In this document: positions 54,722 through 61,989 of the stretch, in pieces
How positions within the stretch are numbered: the stretch's first letter is position 1
Layout: each line of letters begins with the position of its first letter
Assembly: GCF_014194975.1 (NCBI RefSeq)
Contig: NZ_JACIAY010000018.1
Coordinates: forward strand, 1 to 61,989
Length of the DNA: 61,989 nt
Reading direction: 5' to 3'
From: Sphingomonas sp. BK580
GTDB taxonomy: Bacteria > Pseudomonadota > Alphaproteobacteria > Sphingomonadales > Sphingomonadaceae
The notes under the pieces: model-generated
Told to the model about the DNA's origin: nothing
The model's input: the letters and a program-made list of their open reading frames with translations, nothing else
Databases searched by the model: none
Translations under genes and position numbers: made by a program

Positions 54722-56752
54722 TCACCGCGGGGGACGCACCGCCAGGTAGACGGTGCTCCACAGCTGCGCCGCGTTGGACTCGTCGACGTCCTTCTTGCCC
54801 GCGCCGAACGGCACCACCGCGTAGCGCCCGTCGCGATAGGCCCAGGACCACAGCTCCGAGCTCTGCGTCGCGCGCGTCGCGGCGATCGCGCGCCACAGCC
54901 GCGCCTGCGCGTCGGTCAGCACCGCGCGGGTCGAGGCGGGCAGGTCACGGCGCTGGAGCTGCCGTTCGAGCCCGGCGGCGAACAGCGCCTGCTGCCACGA
55001 CCACACCACCGCGCCGTGATAGGCAGCGGGGGTGAAGCGCGCCTGCGTCGCCGCGTCCGCCAGCGCCGGGTTGGCGACGAGCAGGCCGACGTCGGTCATC
55101 AGCCCGGCGGGGAAGGGTCGCGCCAGCGCCGCGACGTCGCGCTCCAGCTCGGCCGCGGGCGGCGCGCCGAACAGCAGCGCGAAGCCTTCGTCCGAGTTGA
55201 GGATCGGCACCGCGCGGCCGCGCTCGTCGAGCGACAGCGCGTGATAGACCAGCGGCGTCTGCCCCAGGCTCGCCAGCGCGGGGGCGGCGGGCACGCCGAG
55301 CGTGCGCGCATAGGCCGCGATCTTCGGTGCCGCGTCGCGCGCGGGCAGCTCGACGCGGAACAGCGCGGGGGCGCGTTCACGCCACGTCGCCGCCATCGCC
55401 GCGGCGCGCGCGAGGCCGGCGCGGTCGGACGCGCTCACATAAGGGGCGAGCAGACCCGCCGCGTTCAGCCGGGCCGCCGCGTCGAGCGCGGCGGGGACCA
55501 GCACGGCGTTGACGTCATAGGGGTAGCGCCCGCGGCCGAGCCCCTCCTCGCTGTCGCGCCACTGACCGGTCATGCGGCCGGGGCGCAACGCGACCAGGCG
55601 ATCGACCGCGGGAGCCTCGGCGAACGCGCGCGCGCGCTCGATCACCAGCCGCAGGTTGCGCAGCAGCGCCGCGCCGGCGGGTTCGCTGGAGCCGGGGCGC
55701 GCCTCGCTGGCGATCGGTCGCGCCAGGAAGGCGCGCGCGCGGGCCGGGTCGGCGTGCTCGAGCAGGTAAGCGGCGGCGACCGGCGCGAGCATGAAGTCGT
55801 CGTCGATCATGGCATAGTCGAGCGTGGCAGCGTCGCCGCTGCGCCCCGCCCTGCGGTGCTCGAGCAGCGCGAACTCGGACAGGCCCTCCTCGTGCGCGAC
55901 GTCGCCGTCGGCGGCGAGCCGCGCCAGCACCGCGCCGAGCCCCGCCTCGATCGCGGGAGGCTGGAGCGCCGGCATCAGCAGCCGCACCGACATCAGCGTG
56001 TCGCGTCCGAAATAGGTGTCGAACCGCCACGAGCCCGCCAGGAACTTCTCACGATAGCTGAGGAAGCGCAGCGCGTTGCGCGCGGTAGGCTCGTCGGCGG
56101 CGTCGGCGTTGAGCAGTTCGGGCAGCGCGATCCCGGTGAGCGGCGTGTCGCCGGTCGCGGCGGTGATCTCGAGCTGGATGCGGCCGTCGCGCCCCGCCAC
56201 CAGCGCGCCGCGCTCGATCCGGCCAGCGCGCACGCGCAGTGCGAGACGGTAGCCCGGGGCGCCGTCGACGCGGTCGCGCGCGTAGGTGATCGTGTCGCGG
56301 CCGAGGCGGGGAGCGACCGCCACCTCGGGCGGGAAGCGCCCGACGCTCTGATAGTCGCGCAGGAAGCGGACGTTCGACAGCACCGCCTGCCGCAGCTCGA
56401 GCCGCGGCGCGGCGACGCTGGCGACGGCGCGGATGCCGTGGAGCGGGCGGCCGCGCGCGTCGCGCAGGGTGATCGCGGCGGGTGCGCGATCGAGCCGCCA
56501 CGTGACCGGCGCGGCGGTGCGCTCGAACCAGAGGCCGACGCCGCTGTTGCCGGCGGGGAAGGCGACGAGGATGCGCGGCTCGGCGCCCTCGCGCAGCAGC
56601 AGGTGTGCCGCGGTGGCGCCGTCGCGCAGGAAGGCGTTGAGATTGTCGCCCTCGCTGAGCTGATAGGCGAGCTCGGGCGGACGCTGGGCGAGCGCCACCC
56701 CGGCGCTGCCCGCGAGCAGCAGCGCGGCGAGGAGGCGGGCGGCGCGGGTCAT
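54722..56752 (-). CDS. Secreted protein resembling (alpha/alpha)6-barrel glycosidases
   Basis: 676 aa. A clear signal peptide (LLAALLLAGSAGVALAQ) exports it. An N-terminal beta-rich region of about 200 residues is followed by a helical domain with FDTYFGRDTLMSVRLLMP, DYAMIDDDFMLAP, QWRDSEEGLGRGRYPYDVNAVLVPAAL and AAYHGAVVWSWQQALF, segments that recall six-hairpin glycosidases and debranching-enzyme catalytic domains, where Asp/Glu in such motifs act in catalysis. I cannot name a GH family. GGAG lies 8 nt before the ATG at 56752. It is next to, and in the same direction as, the TonB receptor, so uptake of an oligosaccharide it processes is likely. Confidence 0.8.
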   Translation of the reverse strand: MTRAARLLAALLLAGSAGVALAQRPPELAYQLSEGDNLNAFLRDGATAAHLLLREGAEPRILVAFPAGNSGVGLWFERTAAPVTWRLDRAPAAITLRDARGRPLHGIRAVASVAAPRLELRQAVLSNVRFLRDYQSVGRFPPEVAVAPRLGRDTITYARDRVDGAPGYRLALRVRAGRIERGALVAGRDGRIQLEITAATGDTPLTGIALPELLNADAADEPTARNALRFLSYREKFLAGSWRFDTYFGRDTLMSVRLLMPALQPPAIEAGLGAVLARLAADGDVAHEEGLSEFALLEHRRAGRSGDAATLDYAMIDDDFMLAPVAAAYLLEHADPARARAFLARPIASEARPGSSEPAGAALLRNLRLVIERARAFAEAPAVDRLVALRPGRMTGQWRDSEEGLGRGRYPYDVNAVLVPAALDAAARLNAAGLLAPYVSASDRAGLARAAAMAATWRERAPALFRVELPARDAAPKIAAYARTLGVPAAPALASLGQTPLVYHALSLDERGRAVPILNSDEGFALLFGAPPAAELERDVAALARPFPAGLMTDVGLLVANPALADAATQARFTPAAYHGAVVWSWQQALFAAGLERQLQRRDLPASTRAVLTDAQARLWRAIAATRATQSSELWSWAYRDGRYAVVPFGAGKKDVDESNAAQLWSTVYLAVRPPR

Positions 56753-56804
56753 GTTCGTGCTCCGGATGTTGGGGGGCAGACGCATCAGCGCTCTAGCCGT
56801 TGCC

Positions 56805-56882
56805 GTGCTCCTGCGCACGCAGGAGCCCAGGATCGCGGCCGTCGCGCGCTCGGCTTCGGGCTCCTGCGCACGCAGGAGCCCC
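56805..56882. repeat. Family B paired hairpin repeat, copy 5
   Basis: Two near-identical hairpins, GTGCTCCTGCGCACGCAGGAGCCC and GGGCTCCTGCGCACGCAGGAGCCC, separated by 29 bases, between the glycosidase-like gene and the TonB receptor. The arms are almost perfect, so this may be a young copy. Confidence 0.85.
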
Positions 56883-56989
56883 ATGTGGTCCGCTTCGAAC
56901 GTCGACGGTCCGCGTCTCGGAGCGAAGTGCGCCGCACACGGGGCCGAGCGGCAGGGGGCGAACTCTCCTCGCCGCTCGCCGTCGTGTCC

Positions 56990-59626
56990 TCAGAAGCGCA
57001 GCGTCACCGACCCGCCGTAGGTCGGGCCGACGATCCCGCGGGCGTAGAAGAAGCCCTGGGTGATCGCCTGCGTCTGCCCCTGGCGTGGGTTGCCCTCGGT
57101 GAGGCCGACGACGTTGAAGATGTTCTCGGCGTTGAAGCTCACCTGCAGCTGCGGTGTGACGTTGACGTTGATCCCCGCGCTGGTGACGCCATAGCCGGGC
57201 AGCGCGACGCCGTTGCCCGCATCGGCGAAGATCTTGCCGACGTATTTATAGCGCGCGAAGATGTCGCCGAGACCGTTGGGCAGCTGGATCGCGGGCGTCA
57301 CCGTCCACAAGGTGGAGGGGGTGCGCTCGGGGCGATTGCCCTCATAGCCCGCCTGGGTGGCGCCATCGAGCTGGAGGTTCTCGAGCCGCGGATCCTGGAA
57401 CACTGCCTGGCCGTCGATCGAGAACCAGCGCACCGGGCGGATCACCGCGTCGATCTCGATGCCCTTGGTGCGCAGGTCGGCGTTGATGTTCTGCTGCTGC
57501 GCCGGGTTCTCGGGATTGGCGAAATTGTAGTTCTGGTCGTCGAAGTTGGTGCGGAACACCGTGACCGAGCCGCTGAAGAAGCGTTCATATTGGTAGCGGA
57601 TCCCGGCCTCGTACAACTTGATCGTGGTGATCGGGTCGGCGCTGTTCGTCTGGAAACCATCGGCATAGCGCGCGTAGATCGAGAGGTTCGGGGTGATCAG
57701 ATAATTGGCGCCGACCGTCCAGGCGATCTTCTCCTGGCCGCGGTTGAGCGTGGCAAATTGGCCCGCGAAGGTCGGGCCGACCGTCGGCACGACGCCGGCG
57801 GTGCCCTGCGGCACCAGCTGCTGGAACACGCCGGTGCGGATCTCGACGATGCGGTTCGCGGCGTCCACCGCCGCCGCGTCGATGCCGTCGCGCGCGGTCG
57901 ACTGGATGTTCTCGAAGCGGATGCCGCCGTCGATGCGGAGCTTGCCGATCGCGAGCTCGTCGTTGGCGTAGAGCGACACCGCGTTGTCGTCGCGCACGCG
58001 AATGCCGTTGCCCCAGTCGCCGTAGGAGACCAGGCCGTTGTCGCTCAGCGTGCCGATCACGTTGTTGCCGCCGTCGAGCGCGACGATGTCGTAGATGTCG
58101 CTGTCGTTGCGCACGTCGTTGACGACGCTGGCGACCGCCGACTGGTTCTGGCGGCGGTGGACGGCGTAATACATCATGCCCGCGGTGAGCGAGTTGGTGA
58201 AGCTGCCGCCCTGATATTCCCAGCGCCCGCCCAGGTTGAGGCCGAAGTCGTGCGCGTCGAGCCGGTCGTGGTTGAGCGTCGTGCGCTGGAGGAAGCCGTT
58301 GCCGTTGAGCGCGTTGAGCTCGCTCGTCTGGTTGGCGCCGATCACCGTGCCGGTGCGCAGGTTGCGGATGCCGAAGCTCACCCGCGCGGGGAAGGCGACC
58401 GCGCCGGCGCTGAGCAGGTCGTTGATCGGCGAGCCGCTGCCCGGCGTCAGATAGCTCACCGCGCTCGCCAGGCCGGCGTTGCCGGTCCCCGAGCCGGGGA
58501 ACAGGCCGTTGAAGTCGTAGGAATAGTCGAGGTAGCGGCTGCGCAGGAACACGTCGAACGTGTCGGTCACCGGCTTCTCGAAGTCGACGCGGAACTGGTT
58601 CGAGATCGACTTGATGCCCTGATCGTAGCGGAAGTTGCGGATGCCGTCGCGCTCGACGAACGTCGACACCGGCACCGCGATGTTGCGGAAGGCGTCACCG
58701 CCGATATTGTCGCGCTGCGTGTCGAGGCCCGGGAAGCCGCTCGGCTCGCCGTTGTCGTAGCGATACGGCATGCTGGCGTAATAAGCCGTGTTCATGTCGC
58801 CGCGCTTGGCGGACAGCCGCAGGAAGCCGCCGTCGTCGAAGCGGTATTCCAGCATCGCCTTCACGCGATAGCCGTCATAGTCGAACGGGTTGCGCCGCAC
58901 GCCCGGGCTGCTCTGGTAATAGCCGCCGATGCTGAAGGCGAGGTTCTGCGCCAGCGGGGCGGAGACGTAGAGGTCGGCGCGCTTGAGCCCGTAATTGTAG
59001 TAGGTGCCGCGCGCGATCGCCTCGAACCGCTCCTGGTTGGGCCGCTTCGAGATGAAGTTGATCGTCGCGCCCGCGCCGTTGACGGTGAGCACGCCCGAGG
59101 AGCCGCCCTTGACCGCCTCGAGCCGATCGATCGTGAGGTCCTGCTGGAAGAAGAAGTCCGCGCCGCCGCCGCCGTAGAGGATCGGCATGCCGTCCTCCTC
59201 GAGCTGGACGAAGCGCTGCCCGCCGCCCTGGAGGCCGCGCACCGAATAGTTGTTCGACGCCTCGCCCGCGGTGCCCTCGACGAAGATGCCGGGCACCAGC
59301 TCGAGCATGTCGGCGGTGGAGCGCGGTGCGCGGCGATCGATGTCGTCGCGGGTGGCATAGGTGATGTCGGCCGAGGAGGTGATCAGCGGGCGGTCGCGCG
59401 AGGTCTGCCCGGTGACGACGATGTCCTGCAGCCCGTCGCCGTTCTCGCCGGCCGGTGCGGTGTCGGGGGCGCCGCTGGGCGAGTCCTGCGCCGGCGAGGG
59501 CGTGCCGGTCTGATCGACCGGCTGGGTGGTGGCGGGGCCGGCGACGGTCTGGGCCGACGCGGGCGCGATCGGCAACAGCGCGGCGCCCGCCAGCAAAGCG
59601 GCGCGGCGCGTGGTGAATAGCGGCAT
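56990..59626 (-). CDS. TonB-dependent outer-membrane receptor
   Basis: An 878-aa receptor. Signal peptide RRAALLAGAALLPIAPASA; a TonB box-like QDIVVTG at about residue 80; plug domain (DMLELVPGIFVEG, NNYSVRGLQGGGQRFVQLEEDGMP, LEAVKGGSSGVLTVNGAGATINFISKRP); then a 22-strand barrel ending GGSVTLRF with a terminal Phe. AGGAGGGGAAG before the ATG at 59626 is one of the best ribosome sites in the window. The cargo is not readable; the adjacent glycosidase-like protein, halogenase-like protein and LacI-type operator suggest a carbohydrate rather than a siderophore. Confidence 0.95.
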   Translation of the reverse strand: MPLFTTRRAALLAGAALLPIAPASAQTVAGPATTQPVDQTGTPSPAQDSPSGAPDTAPAGENGDGLQDIVVTGQTSRDRPLITSSADITYATRDDIDRRAPRSTADMLELVPGIFVEGTAGEASNNYSVRGLQGGGQRFVQLEEDGMPILYGGGGADFFFQQDLTIDRLEAVKGGSSGVLTVNGAGATINFISKRPNQERFEAIARGTYYNYGLKRADLYVSAPLAQNLAFSIGGYYQSSPGVRRNPFDYDGYRVKAMLEYRFDDGGFLRLSAKRGDMNTAYYASMPYRYDNGEPSGFPGLDTQRDNIGGDAFRNIAVPVSTFVERDGIRNFRYDQGIKSISNQFRVDFEKPVTDTFDVFLRSRYLDYSYDFNGLFPGSGTGNAGLASAVSYLTPGSGSPINDLLSAGAVAFPARVSFGIRNLRTGTVIGANQTSELNALNGNGFLQRTTLNHDRLDAHDFGLNLGGRWEYQGGSFTNSLTAGMMYYAVHRRQNQSAVASVVNDVRNDSDIYDIVALDGGNNVIGTLSDNGLVSYGDWGNGIRVRDDNAVSLYANDELAIGKLRIDGGIRFENIQSTARDGIDAAAVDAANRIVEIRTGVFQQLVPQGTAGVVPTVGPTFAGQFATLNRGQEKIAWTVGANYLITPNLSIYARYADGFQTNSADPITTIKLYEAGIRYQYERFFSGSVTVFRTNFDDQNYNFANPENPAQQQNINADLRTKGIEIDAVIRPVRWFSIDGQAVFQDPRLENLQLDGATQAGYEGNRPERTPSTLWTVTPAIQLPNGLGDIFARYKYVGKIFADAGNGVALPGYGVTSAGINVNVTPQLQVSFNAENIFNVVGLTEGNPRQGQTQAITQGFFYARGIVGPTYGGSVTLRF

Positions 59627-59698
59627 CTTCCCCTCCTGACTGATCGGGTCGCGCCGCCCTCTCGATGGGGGTGGCGTCGACGGTCTTCCTATCCCTGT

Positions 59699-59712
59699 GT
59701 TAATCGATTTCA
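59699..59712 (-). promoter_or_regulatory. Candidate LacI-type operator upstream of the TonB receptor
   Basis: Read on the minus strand, TGAAATCGATTAAC (core AATCGATT, 59702-59709) matches much of the LacI/GalR consensus TGNAANCGNTTNCA. It is about 75 bases before the receptor start. Confidence 0.45.
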
Positions 59713-59790
59713 AAGGTGGGCGGGTGCCTGCGACGACGATCCCGCGGCAGCTGTGGCCGGCGCGCAACGGTGGCGCGCCGGCCGCGCGGT

Positions 59791-60657
59791 TCAGACCGAG
59801 CTCGCGTCGGTCTGCTCGGTCTGCGCCATGCCGTCGGGCCGCGCCGCGCCGAGTTCGGGCTCGCCGCCCAAGGGCTCGTTGCGGAAGACGGTGAACTCGC
59901 CGCGCCCGTCGATCGTCGGCCCGCTGGTCCAGCGTCCCTCCGGGTAGGTGCCGTCGAGCGAGGTGACGAAGAAGTCGTAATTGTGCTCCTGATCCTCCTT
60001 CTCCTGCGGGAAGGAATTAGGAATCGGCAGCTGGGTCGCGGCGCCGCCGAGCTCCTCGATCACCGCGAGCCACTGCTGCTGGTGCATCGTGTCGCGCGCG
60101 ATCATGAAGTGGAGCATCTTCTTCATGCCCTCGTCGCGCGCGGCGTTATAGAGCCGGGTGGCCAGCACGCGCCCGGTGCTCTCCGCGGCGACGTTGCAGT
60201 ACATGTCCGCGGCGATGTTCCCGCTGGCGTAGATGTGGCTCATGTTGAACGGCACGCCGTCCGAGTCCACCGGCATCGCCGCGAGCCCGGTCGAGAGCAG
60301 GTTCTTGTGGATCAGGCCCTCGATGATGTGGCGTGGGCGCTCGCCGCCCATCACGGCGCCGACGATCCCGTCCGCCGCACCCTCGGCCTGGAGGCTGGCG
60401 GGCGCCTTGTCGAGGTTGAGCGCCACCGCGGTGGCGAGCATCTCGATATGGCCGATCTCCTCGGTGGCGGTGTGGAGGAGCATGTCACGATATTTCGGCG
60501 TGGGCGCGCGATTGCCCCAGGCCTGGAAGAAATACTGCATGCAGACGCGGATCTCGCCCTCGACGCCGCCGATCGCCTGCTGGAGCATCCGCGCGAAGGC
60601 GGGATCGGGCTCGGTCACCTGCACCGGATATTGGAGCCGCTTGTCGTGATAGTACAT
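59791..60657 (-). CDS. Manganese catalase
   Basis: A 288-aa di-manganese (non-haem) catalase that disproportionates hydrogen peroxide. Ligand positions are visible: Glu35 in VEGEIRV, Glu66/67 and His70 in TATEEIGHIE, a Glu in NVAAESTGRV and a His in RDTMHQQQW, matching the Lactobacillus-type arrangement. The N-terminal YYHDKRLQYPV is family-typical. GAGGA precedes the ATG at 60657. It follows the SDR gene in the same direction with about 160 bases between, including a 15-base palindrome. Confidence 0.94.
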   Translation of the reverse strand: MYYHDKRLQYPVQVTEPDPAFARMLQQAIGGVEGEIRVCMQYFFQAWGNRAPTPKYRDMLLHTATEEIGHIEMLATAVALNLDKAPASLQAEGAADGIVGAVMGGERPRHIIEGLIHKNLLSTGLAAMPVDSDGVPFNMSHIYASGNIAADMYCNVAAESTGRVLATRLYNAARDEGMKKMLHFMIARDTMHQQQWLAVIEELGGAATQLPIPNSFPQEKEDQEHNYDFFVTSLDGTYPEGRWTSGPTIDGRGEFTVFRNEPLGGEPELGAARPDGMAQTEQTDASSV

Positions 60658-60724
60658 CGCACGTCCTCGCTGTTGGATGATCCCGCCCCGATCATCCGCC
60701 AACGGCTCAGCACGCCCGAAGTTT

Positions 60725-60754
60725 ACTATAATGGATTAGAATAACGACGTTATT
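60725..60754 (-). promoter_or_regulatory. Promoter region and palindrome upstream of the Mn-catalase
   Basis: AATAACG A CGTTATT (60740-60754) is a perfect 7+1+7 palindrome, AT-rich in otherwise very GC-rich DNA. TATAGT (60730-60725 on the minus strand) could be a -10. A regulator site for peroxide or stress control is plausible but unidentified. Confidence 0.45.
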
Positions 60755-60814
60755 GCAACAACTTGCGTCAAGTTCTGCGCGCCCGGAGCGCAGCGCCCCG
60801 GGCGCGCGTGGCGA

Positions 60815-61672
60815 TCAAAGGAAGGGACGGCCGCCGGTCACCGCGATCGTCGCCGCGAGGATGTAGCTCGCCTCGTCGCTGGCGAGCATGACATAGGCCG
60901 GCGCCAGTTCGGCGGGCTGCGCGGCGCGGCCGATCGGCGTGTTCTCGCCGAAGCTCTTCACCTTCTCGGGCGGCATGGTCGAGGGGATCAGCGGGGTCCA
61001 CACCGGCCCCGGCGCGACCGCGTTGACGCGGATCCCGCGCTCGGCGAGCATCTGGCCGAGCCCCGCGGTGAAATTGTGGATCGCGCCCTTGGTGGTGGCG
61101 TAGGCGAGCAGCTGCTCGCTGGGCTGGTCGGCGTTGATCGAGGTGGTGTTGATGATCGACGACCCCTCGCGCATGTGCGGCACCGCGGCCTTCGACAGAT
61201 AGAACATCGCGTGGATGTTGGTGGCGAAGGTCAGCTGCCACTCCTCGTCGCTGATGTCCTCGATCGCGTGGAAGGTGGCCTGGTGCGCGGCATTGTTGAC
61301 GAGCACGTCGATCCGCCCGAACGCCTCCACCGCGCGGTCGACCACGGCGCGGGCGTGCGCCGGGTCGCTGATGTCGCCGGGGACGAGCACGGCCTGGCGC
61401 CCGGCCTGCTCGACGAGCCGCTGGGTCTCGCGCGCGTCCTCCTCCTCGCTGAGATAGGAGATCAGCACGTCCGCACCCTCGCGCGCGAAGGCGAGCGCGA
61501 CGGCGCGACCGATGCCGCTGTCGCCGCCGGTGACGATCGTCTTCTTGTCGGTGAGGCGGCCGCGGCCGACATAGCTGTGCTCGCCGTGATCGGGGCGCGG
61601 GTCCATCGCGTCGGTGCTGCCCGGCATCGTCTGCTGCTGCTCGGGATAGGGCGGGGTAGGCCGGTCGGTCAT
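60815..61672 (-). CDS. Short-chain dehydrogenase of the general-stress (YdaD/YghA) type
   Basis: A 285-aa SDR with the long N-terminal arm (PPYPEQQQTMPGSTDAMDPRPDHGE) of the YghA/YdaD group. Cofactor motif TGGDSGIGRAVALAF, VNNAAHQATF, catalytic Ser in NTTSINA and YATTK motif, and the late PGPVWTPLIPSTM are all present. GGAG lies 8 nt before the ATG. The group includes general stress proteins of unknown physiological substrate. A GGAAC (61729-61725, minus) with GGTT 18 bases on resembles an EcfG stress promoter, though the spacing is one base long. Confidence 0.93.
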   Translation of the reverse strand: MTDRPTPPYPEQQQTMPGSTDAMDPRPDHGEHSYVGRGRLTDKKTIVTGGDSGIGRAVALAFAREGADVLISYLSEEEDARETQRLVEQAGRQAVLVPGDISDPAHARAVVDRAVEAFGRIDVLVNNAAHQATFHAIEDISDEEWQLTFATNIHAMFYLSKAAVPHMREGSSIINTTSINADQPSEQLLAYATTKGAIHNFTAGLGQMLAERGIRVNAVAPGPVWTPLIPSTMPPEKVKSFGENTPIGRAAQPAELAPAYVMLASDEASYILAATIAVTGGRPFL

Positions 61673-61819
61673 CGCCTGATCTCCATCTTGGGTCGGGCGT
61701 TCAACCGATCGGCACGGCGCCGGCGTTCCGGTCTTTGACGTGAATCAGCCAGTCTCGTCCGGCGGCTGAGGCGTGCGACGAAGTGACATCGCGGCGCCAA
61801 AAAACTGTCATCGAATCGC

Positions 61820-61848
61820 TTGACCCCTCCGGATGTGCCCCATATATG
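61820..61848 (+). promoter_or_regulatory. Strong promoter, probably of an rRNA operon
   Basis: TTGACC (61820-61825), exactly 17 bases, then TATATG (61843-61848), followed by a GC-rich discriminator. This is the best sigma-70-type promoter in the window. The leader beyond it ends in a boxA. Confidence 0.7.
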
Positions 61849-61971
61849 CCGCTTCACCGGACGGGGGGCGCTGCTGAGGCGGTGCTTCTGGGATGGTCGC
61901 CAGATAGGATGGACATCGTTCTCCCCGATCGAAGGGTGGGGGAGGGTTGGATGTCCGGTTTCTTCGTCGGC

Positions 61972-61986
61972 GGTTCTTTGACATTG
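61972..61986 (+). promoter_or_regulatory. boxA-like antitermination element of an rRNA leader
   Basis: GGTTCTTTGACATTG is close to the bacterial rrn boxA (E. coli TGCTCTTTAACA) that binds NusB/NusE. Sphingomonad 16S leaders carry very similar sequence, from memory. A 16S rRNA gene is expected just past the end of the window. Confidence 0.65.
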
Positions 61987-61989
61987 TAG

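Larger units (their letters stand above)
61673..61989. other. Divergent region leading into a probable rRNA operon
   Basis: No protein gene is credible here. The minus strand carries the SDR control region; the plus strand from 61820 has a consensus-like promoter, a leader of about 140 bases and a boxA-like element at the window's edge. Confidence 0.6.

Noticed and set aside
54620..59620. A very long open frame on the plus strand, antisense to the glycosidase-like and TonB receptor genes
   Set aside because: It is rich in Arg, Ala, Gly, Val and His without domain motifs, the usual result of high-GC codon use on the opposite strand. The minus-strand genes have signal peptides, family motifs and ribosome sites.
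61783..61989. A 68-codon plus-strand frame at the right edge
   Set aside because: It overlaps the predicted rRNA promoter and leader, lacks a ribosome site and has no recognisable motif.

Overview
The window looks like a chromosomal segment of a high-GC alphaproteobacterium, most probably a sphingomonad (Sphingomonas or a close relative). This rests on the strong G/C bias at third codon positions, the gene families present (TonB receptor beside a tryptophan-halogenase-like protein, FadL and FadN-type beta-oxidation genes, a GlgX-TreZ-MalQ-TreY operon, a Mn-catalase, and an operator like that of the Caulobacter xylose repressor) and the many short palindromic repeats between genes. The species cannot be read from the sequence alone. 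I saw no transposase, integrase, phage gene, CRISPR array or tRNA.

Layout. 1-2.2 kb: the end of an unidentified gene, then a minus-strand alpha-ketoglutarate semialdehyde dehydrogenase with a clear Rho-independent terminator. 2.4-6.6 kb: xylA, xylB and a GH43 lipoprotein, all on the minus strand, with a LacI/XylR-type operator ahead of GH43; with the dehydrogenase this is a pentose-utilisation block. 6.7-12.6 kb: an MFS transporter, an LLM-type flavin monooxygenase and an aldo/keto reductase, divergent from a Gfo/Idh/MocA oxidoreductase coupled to an FAD/NAD(P)-binding protein. This set resembles the oxidative sulfoquinovose (sulfo-ASMO) pathway and is the most interesting hypothesis here. 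12.9-17.7 kb: thioesterase, KDG-type kinase, PQQ glucose-type dehydrogenase, and an RBBP9-like protein that has lost catalytic residues. 17.8-22.8 kb: a fatty-acid module (thiolase, FadN-type bifunctional enzyme, FadL porin). 23.1-26.8 kb: a divergent Mfd-like helicase and a small secreted protein.

27-31.7 kb is a complete glycerol module: glpD-glpR diverges from glpF-glpK around an inverted repeat that fits a GlpR operator. 31.8-34.2 kb: phosphate transporter PiT with its DUF47 partner, and a DUF892 ferritin-like protein. 34.6-43.1 kb is a trehalose/maltodextrin operon (DUF2934 protein, glgX, treZ, malQ, treY) in which the four enzyme genes overlap by 4 nt at each junction. 43.2-47.8 kb: zinc alcohol dehydrogenase, LysR regulator, and an MFS permease divergent from a LacI regulator. 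47.8-52.8 kb: a small unrecognised gene overlapping the stop of a GGDEF/EAL protein, and a DUF3772 MscS channel. 53.1-59.6 kb: tryptophan-halogenase-like protein, a secreted protein resembling (alpha/alpha)6 glycosidases, and a TonB receptor, probably a glycan-uptake locus. 59.8-61.7 kb: Mn-catalase and a stress-type SDR. The last 170 bases look like an rRNA operon promoter and leader with a boxA, so a 16S rRNA gene probably begins just beyond the window.

Taken together this is a carbon-acquisition region (pentoses, maltodextrins, glycerol, fatty acids, possibly sulfoquinovose) plus storage/osmoprotection and oxidative-stress genes. All assignments come from reading motifs and remembered family features; no database search was possible.
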